DNA of 18,084 nt, from NCBI GenBank assembly GCA_013153755.1, contig JAADDU010000174.1, forward strand, positions 1-18,084, in the 5' to 3' direction. This document shows, piece after piece, positions 15,722 through 18,084 of this stretch; positions within the stretch are counted from its first letter, which is position 1; each line of letters starts with the position of its first letter. The position numbers and the translations under genes are program-made. Below the pieces are notes generated by a model. The model did not search any database. It had not been told where the DNA came from and saw nothing but the letters and a program-made list of their open reading frames with translations. The DNA comes from Campylobacterota bacterium (GTDB lineage Bacteria; Campylobacterota; Campylobacteria; Campylobacterales; Sulfurimonadaceae).

Positions 15722-15779
15722 TTGACGATAAAAGTTGACAAACTCTTGACTATATTCGTCAAATAAGTATATAATGACG
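15722..15779 (+). repeat. cluster of TTGAC/GTCAA half-sites in the regulator-ccoG promoter
   Basis: TTGAC occurs at 15722, 15735 and 15746, the inverse GTCAA at 15758-15762, and TGACG at 15775-15779. Steps are 13, 11 and 12 bp, close to one helical turn. TTGAC at 15746 and GTCAA at 15758-15762 form an inverted repeat with a 7-nt spacer that overlaps the -35 box. CGTCA (15757) and TGACG (15775) form another around the -10. This is the pattern of a multi-site operator; the encoded DNA-binding protein is a natural candidate for binding it. Confidence 0.5.
15746..15775 (+). promoter_or_regulatory. sigma-70 promoter of the recombinase-like regulator and ccoG
   Basis: TTGACT (15746-15751) and TATAAT (15770-15775) are separated by 18 nt, a near-consensus promoter and the strongest in the window. 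Transcription would start around 15782. An ATG that overlaps the -10 box (15774) therefore cannot be in the mRNA from this promoter, which supports the start at 15816 with a leader of about 34 nt. Confidence 0.7.
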
Positions 15780-15815
15780 ACGAAATTTAAAATATTTGGA
15801 GGTTTTATCGTTATT

Positions 15816-16472
15816 ATGATGACTGTAGCTTATATTAGACCCGATAAATATTTTAATGGTACACAAGAACAATTACAACTGATTAACTCTTATGCAACTT
15901 CCAAAGGTATCTCAATAGATGATGAATTTATCGACCATATTTCTCAAAATAAAAGGTTGAATGAAAGAGATCATGTTACAGATTATTTTCAAAGCAAAGA
16001 AGGGGCAACTCTTCTTATTTGTGATGTTTGGGTGTTGAGTACAAATATAGAAGATTTGACTCAAATGTTTAGTTGTTTATTGAAAAACAACTTTAAAGTA
16101 CATTTTATCAAACACTCTGTTATAATATCAAATCAAAGTAGCGTAATGTTAGTTTTAGGTCTTATAGACAATCTTCGTCAAAAGATGCAAAATGAGTTTA
16201 AGAGAGTTATTGGGCGACCAAAGGGTAGTAAATCAAGTTCAAAATTTGATATCTATGCGAGTGAGATTATCTCGTTTATTAAAGATAAAAAAAGCGTGAG
16301 CGAGATGGCAAGAATTTTAAATGTGAGTAGAAGTTCACTAAAAGATTACATAGAGTCTAGGGAATTAAAGCAAGTTGCATTTGGTTCTCTTTTACCACAA
16401 GCACCAGATGATGCACAAGAACAAATTATAAATTCTATAGTTTGTCCAAATAACATAACAACAGGAGAGTAG
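15816..16472 (+). CDS. catalytically dead Hin/resolvase-like DNA-binding protein, probable regulator
   Basis: A 218-residue protein built like a small serine recombinase. Start ATG 15816 puts TVAYIRPD in register with Hin residues 3-10; the in-frame ATG at 15774 lies in the promoter. GGAGG is 13 nt upstream, a long spacing. Aligned to Hin by eye, the catalytic Ser10 is Asp10. The DRLGR active-site segment is WVLST (72-76), so both arginines are gone. R8 and R51 remain. The long dimer helix (about 108-136) is kept. The C-terminal domain is complete: GRPKGSK arm (about 138-144), then a helix-turn-helix with EIISFIKDKKSVSEMARILNVSRSSLKDYI. A tail of about 35 residues without clear homology follows. 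It should dimerise and bind DNA without cutting. It precedes ccoG by 4 nt, so control of ccoG and of itself is inferred. Confidence 0.75.
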   Translation: MMTVAYIRPDKYFNGTQEQLQLINSYATSKGISIDDEFIDHISQNKRLNERDHVTDYFQSKEGATLLICDVWVLSTNIEDLTQMFSCLLKNNFKVHFIKHSVIISNQSSVMLVLGLIDNLRQKMQNEFKRVIGRPKGSKSSSKFDIYASEIISFIKDKKSVSEMARILNVSRSSLKDYIESRELKQVAFGSLLPQAPDDAQEQIINSIVCPNNITTGE

Positions 16473-16476
16473 ATAG

Positions 16477-17904
16477 ATGAGTCAAGAAAAAAAAGGTATA
16501 AAAATACCTAAACCGTGGAGAATAAAAAGATATTATTTTTATCTTATTGTTACTATTGTAGCATTAGTTTTACCGTGGATAGAAGTAAATGGAAATCATT
16601 TTTTCCTACTAAGTTTTGATAAGTTAAAATTACACTTAGCTTTTATTCAGTTTGATATGCAAGAACTCTATTTGATGCCATTTTTACTTATGCTTATGTT
16701 TTTGGGTATATTTGGTATGACCGTTATGGGTGGTCGTGTATTTTGTGGTTGGGTATGTCCACAGACTGTTTTTCGTGTAATCTATCGTGATTTGATTGAA
16801 ACTAAGATATTAGGTCTTCGTGGTCGTATCAAAAACAAACAAAAAGAACCAGACATGAGTAAACCAGAGAATAAAGTTAAAAAGGTGATTGCAGTACTTA
16901 TATGGACTGTTTTAGCTTTTGTAGCTGCATCTGATTTTTTATGGTTTTTTGTTCCACCTGAAGACTTTTTCACTTATCTAGGTGATTTTAATAACCACTG
17001 GACACTTTTTGGTTCTGTTATTGGTATAGCTGTATTTTTGATCTATGATATCGTATTTATGAAAGAAAACTTTTGTATCTATGTTTGTCCTTACTCTCGT
17101 ATTCAGTCTGTTTTATATGATGAGCATACTGTTATGGCACTTTATGATATGCACCGTGGTGGACATATATATGATGGTCATGAGAAAAAATTTACAAAAC
17201 AAAAAGATATACAAGCTGCTGAACCTCATGCTGAGTGTACTGCTTGTGAAGCTTGTGTAACTGTTTGTCCTACACACATAGATATCCGTCAGGGACTTCA
17301 GTTAGAGTGTATCAACTGTTTAGAGTGTGTTGATGCTTGTACAACTGTTATGGGTAAACTTGGTAAACCTTCACTTGTTACTTGGTCAAGTGATTATGAG
17401 ATTGTTGACCAAAAAGGTAAAACACAATATTTTCGTGGTAAAGTTTTAGCATATATAGGGCTTCTTATAGGTCTTATGGTGATGTTAGGCTACATGGGAA
17501 GTACAAAAGAGCATATGCTTTTAAATATCAACAAAGAAACTAGACTTTACTCTGCTAAAAAAGTTCAAGATAAAGTAAGAGTTGATAATGCTTATGTATT
17601 TTTACTACAAAATACTGAAAATGATAAGATGAAGTTTTTCTTTGAAGTTATACCACCAAAAGGGATGGAAGGTAAGATAACTATCGCTAAACCTTCAAAA
17701 CCATTCTTGGTTATACCAGGTGTTAAGAAGAAAAAAGTTGTTGTACTTAGAACGGAAGAAAAATTGGCTGATGATAGTAGAAAAGATACTATTATACCTA
17801 TAACTATCCGTGCTTATGCGCTTGGACATGAAGATAAAATCGTAGTTTTTAGAAAATCTACATTTATTTATCCAAAATCAACAGTGATAAAAAACTTAAA
17901 ATAA
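16477..17904 (+). CDS. ccoG: cytochrome c oxidase accessory protein CcoG (FixG/RdxA)
   Basis: A 475-residue inner-membrane iron-sulfur protein needed for cbb3-type oxidase assembly; in Rhodobacter capsulatus CcoG acts as a cupric reductase supplying Cu(I). About five membrane segments are seen (20-35, 65-85, 135-160, 178-195, 322-340). Conserved CxxxC pairs lie at C90/C94 (FCGWVCPQ) and C200/C204 (FCIYVCPYSR). Two ferredoxin-type 4Fe-4S sites are complete: C254, C257, C260, C264 and C278, C281, C284, C288. The C-terminal 130 residues form the periplasmic Ig-like domain typical of the family. AGGAG lies 9 nt before the ATG, inside the end of the regulator gene, so the two genes form one transcript. 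No ccoNOQP genes are in the window. Confidence 0.95.
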   Translation: MSQEKKGIKIPKPWRIKRYYFYLIVTIVALVLPWIEVNGNHFFLLSFDKLKLHLAFIQFDMQELYLMPFLLMLMFLGIFGMTVMGGRVFCGWVCPQTVFRVIYRDLIETKILGLRGRIKNKQKEPDMSKPENKVKKVIAVLIWTVLAFVAASDFLWFFVPPEDFFTYLGDFNNHWTLFGSVIGIAVFLIYDIVFMKENFCIYVCPYSRIQSVLYDEHTVMALYDMHRGGHIYDGHEKKFTKQKDIQAAEPHAECTACEACVTVCPTHIDIRQGLQLECINCLECVDACTTVMGKLGKPSLVTWSSDYEIVDQKGKTQYFRGKVLAYIGLLIGLMVMLGYMGSTKEHMLLNINKETRLYSAKKVQDKVRVDNAYVFLLQNTENDKMKFFFEVIPPKGMEGKITIAKPSKPFLVIPGVKKKKVVVLRTEEKLADDSRKDTIIPITIRAYALGHEDKIVVFRKSTFIYPKSTVIKNLK

Positions 17905-17928
17905 TAAGTTTTTAAACTCCAATAGGGT

Positions 17929-17963
17929 AGACTCCAAAGATTAAATTTAACTCTTTGGAGTCT
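17929..17963 (+). terminator. perfect 12-bp hairpin after ccoG that also contains the next gene's ribosome site
   Basis: AGACTCCAAAGA (17929-17940) and its exact complement TCTTTGGAGTCT (17952-17963) flank an 11-nt loop. It begins 24 nt after the ccoG stop and is followed by GTTTTGTT, a weak U-tract, so it may terminate or attenuate the ccoG transcript. GGAG at 17957-17960 within its 3' arm is the only ribosome site for the following gene (TTG at 17967), so folding would also block that gene's translation on readthrough mRNA. Confidence 0.7.
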
Positions 17964-17966
17964 GTT

Positions 17967-18084
17967 TTGTTCAAAAAAATTCAAAAAATTATACTTTTTT
18001 TAGTTTTACTATATGCCTTTTTAGGTTTTATAGTTCTCCCTCTCGTTTTAAAACCAAAACTTATAGAGATAGTTCAAGAACAAA
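17967..18084 (+). CDS. start of a DUF748/AsmA-like membrane-anchored protein (cut by window edge)
   Basis: A reading frame of at least 39 codons continues off the right edge. The start is taken as TTG at 17967 because GGAG lies 6 nt upstream, the next upstream in-frame stop is TAG at 17928, and no in-frame ATG exists nearby. The N-terminus is a short basic stretch (FKKIQK) followed by a single membrane anchor (IILFLLVLLYAFLGFIVLPL) and then KPKLIEIVQEQ. This resembles the opening of DUF748/AsmA-like proteins of the Campylobacterota, which are anchored in the inner membrane with a large periplasmic part. Identity is tentative with only 39 residues visible. Confidence 0.55.
   Translation, partial: MFKKIQKIILFLVLLYAFLGFIVLPLVLKPKLIEIVQEQ

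Noticed and set aside
15774..15815. N-terminal extension of the recombinase-like protein starting at ATG 15774, giving an apparent hydrophobic segment
   Set aside because: This ATG overlaps the TATAAT of a near-consensus promoter and has no ribosome site. The Hin-like alignment begins at the ATG at 15816, so the 'membrane segment' is translated promoter DNA.
1..18084. CRISPR arrays, tRNA or rRNA genes, insertion sequences
   Set aside because: No regularly spaced direct repeats with spacers, no cloverleaf-like or rRNA sequence, and no transposase with terminal repeats were seen by eye on either strand.

Overview
The window looks like a chromosomal segment of a sulfur-oxidising member of the Campylobacterota (Sulfurimonas or a close relative). 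The evidence is strong A+T bias, a split sox gene set (soxCDYZ here without soxXAB), a CcoG-type cytochrome cbb3 oxidase accessory gene, and a FliK-like/DnaG/PP-loop gene neighbourhood. I infer this from gene content and protein style, not from a database match.

Layout. Positions 1-3863 (minus strand) carry the 5' part of a FliK-like flagellar hook-length control gene, a small protein of unknown function, a PP-loop tRNA-thiolation-like enzyme and DNA primase. A Tat-exported flavocytochrome c sulfide dehydrogenase-type flavoprotein (FccB/SoxF-like) runs on the plus strand (3991-5325). It meets, at a shared stem-loop (5322-5346), a minus-strand operon reading soxC-soxD-soxY-soxZ-MOSC protein-DUF302-like protein (10037 down to 5355). 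SoxCD is the periplasmic molybdenum/heme sulfane dehydrogenase, SoxYZ carries the sulfur substrate, and the MOSC and DUF302-like proteins are plausible accessory factors. SoxY ends in GGCEG instead of the usual GGCGG.

Positions 10240-12113 form a small accessory island: an orphan RelE/ParE-like toxin, two plus-strand remnants (one resembling a restriction endonuclease N-terminus), a minus-strand cytosine-C5 methyltransferase that kept only its first and last motifs, and one intact C5 methyltransferase. The intact gene starts 14 nt after the stop of metH and probably depends on metH transcription. I read this as the wreck of a two-methyltransferase type II restriction-modification locus.

MetH (cobalamin-dependent methionine synthase, full length) fills 12128-15616 on the minus strand. 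Divergent from it is a two-gene plus-strand unit: a Hin/resolvase-like protein whose catalytic serine and two of its active-site arginines are replaced but whose DNA-binding domain is kept, followed 4 nt later by ccoG. Its promoter holds a cluster of TTGAC/GTCAA half-sites at roughly one-helical-turn spacing. I consider this 'dead recombinase' regulator next to a cbb3 oxidase assembly gene the most interesting system in the window. The window ends in the start of a DUF748/AsmA-like gene whose Shine-Dalgarno lies inside a perfect 12-bp hairpin after ccoG.
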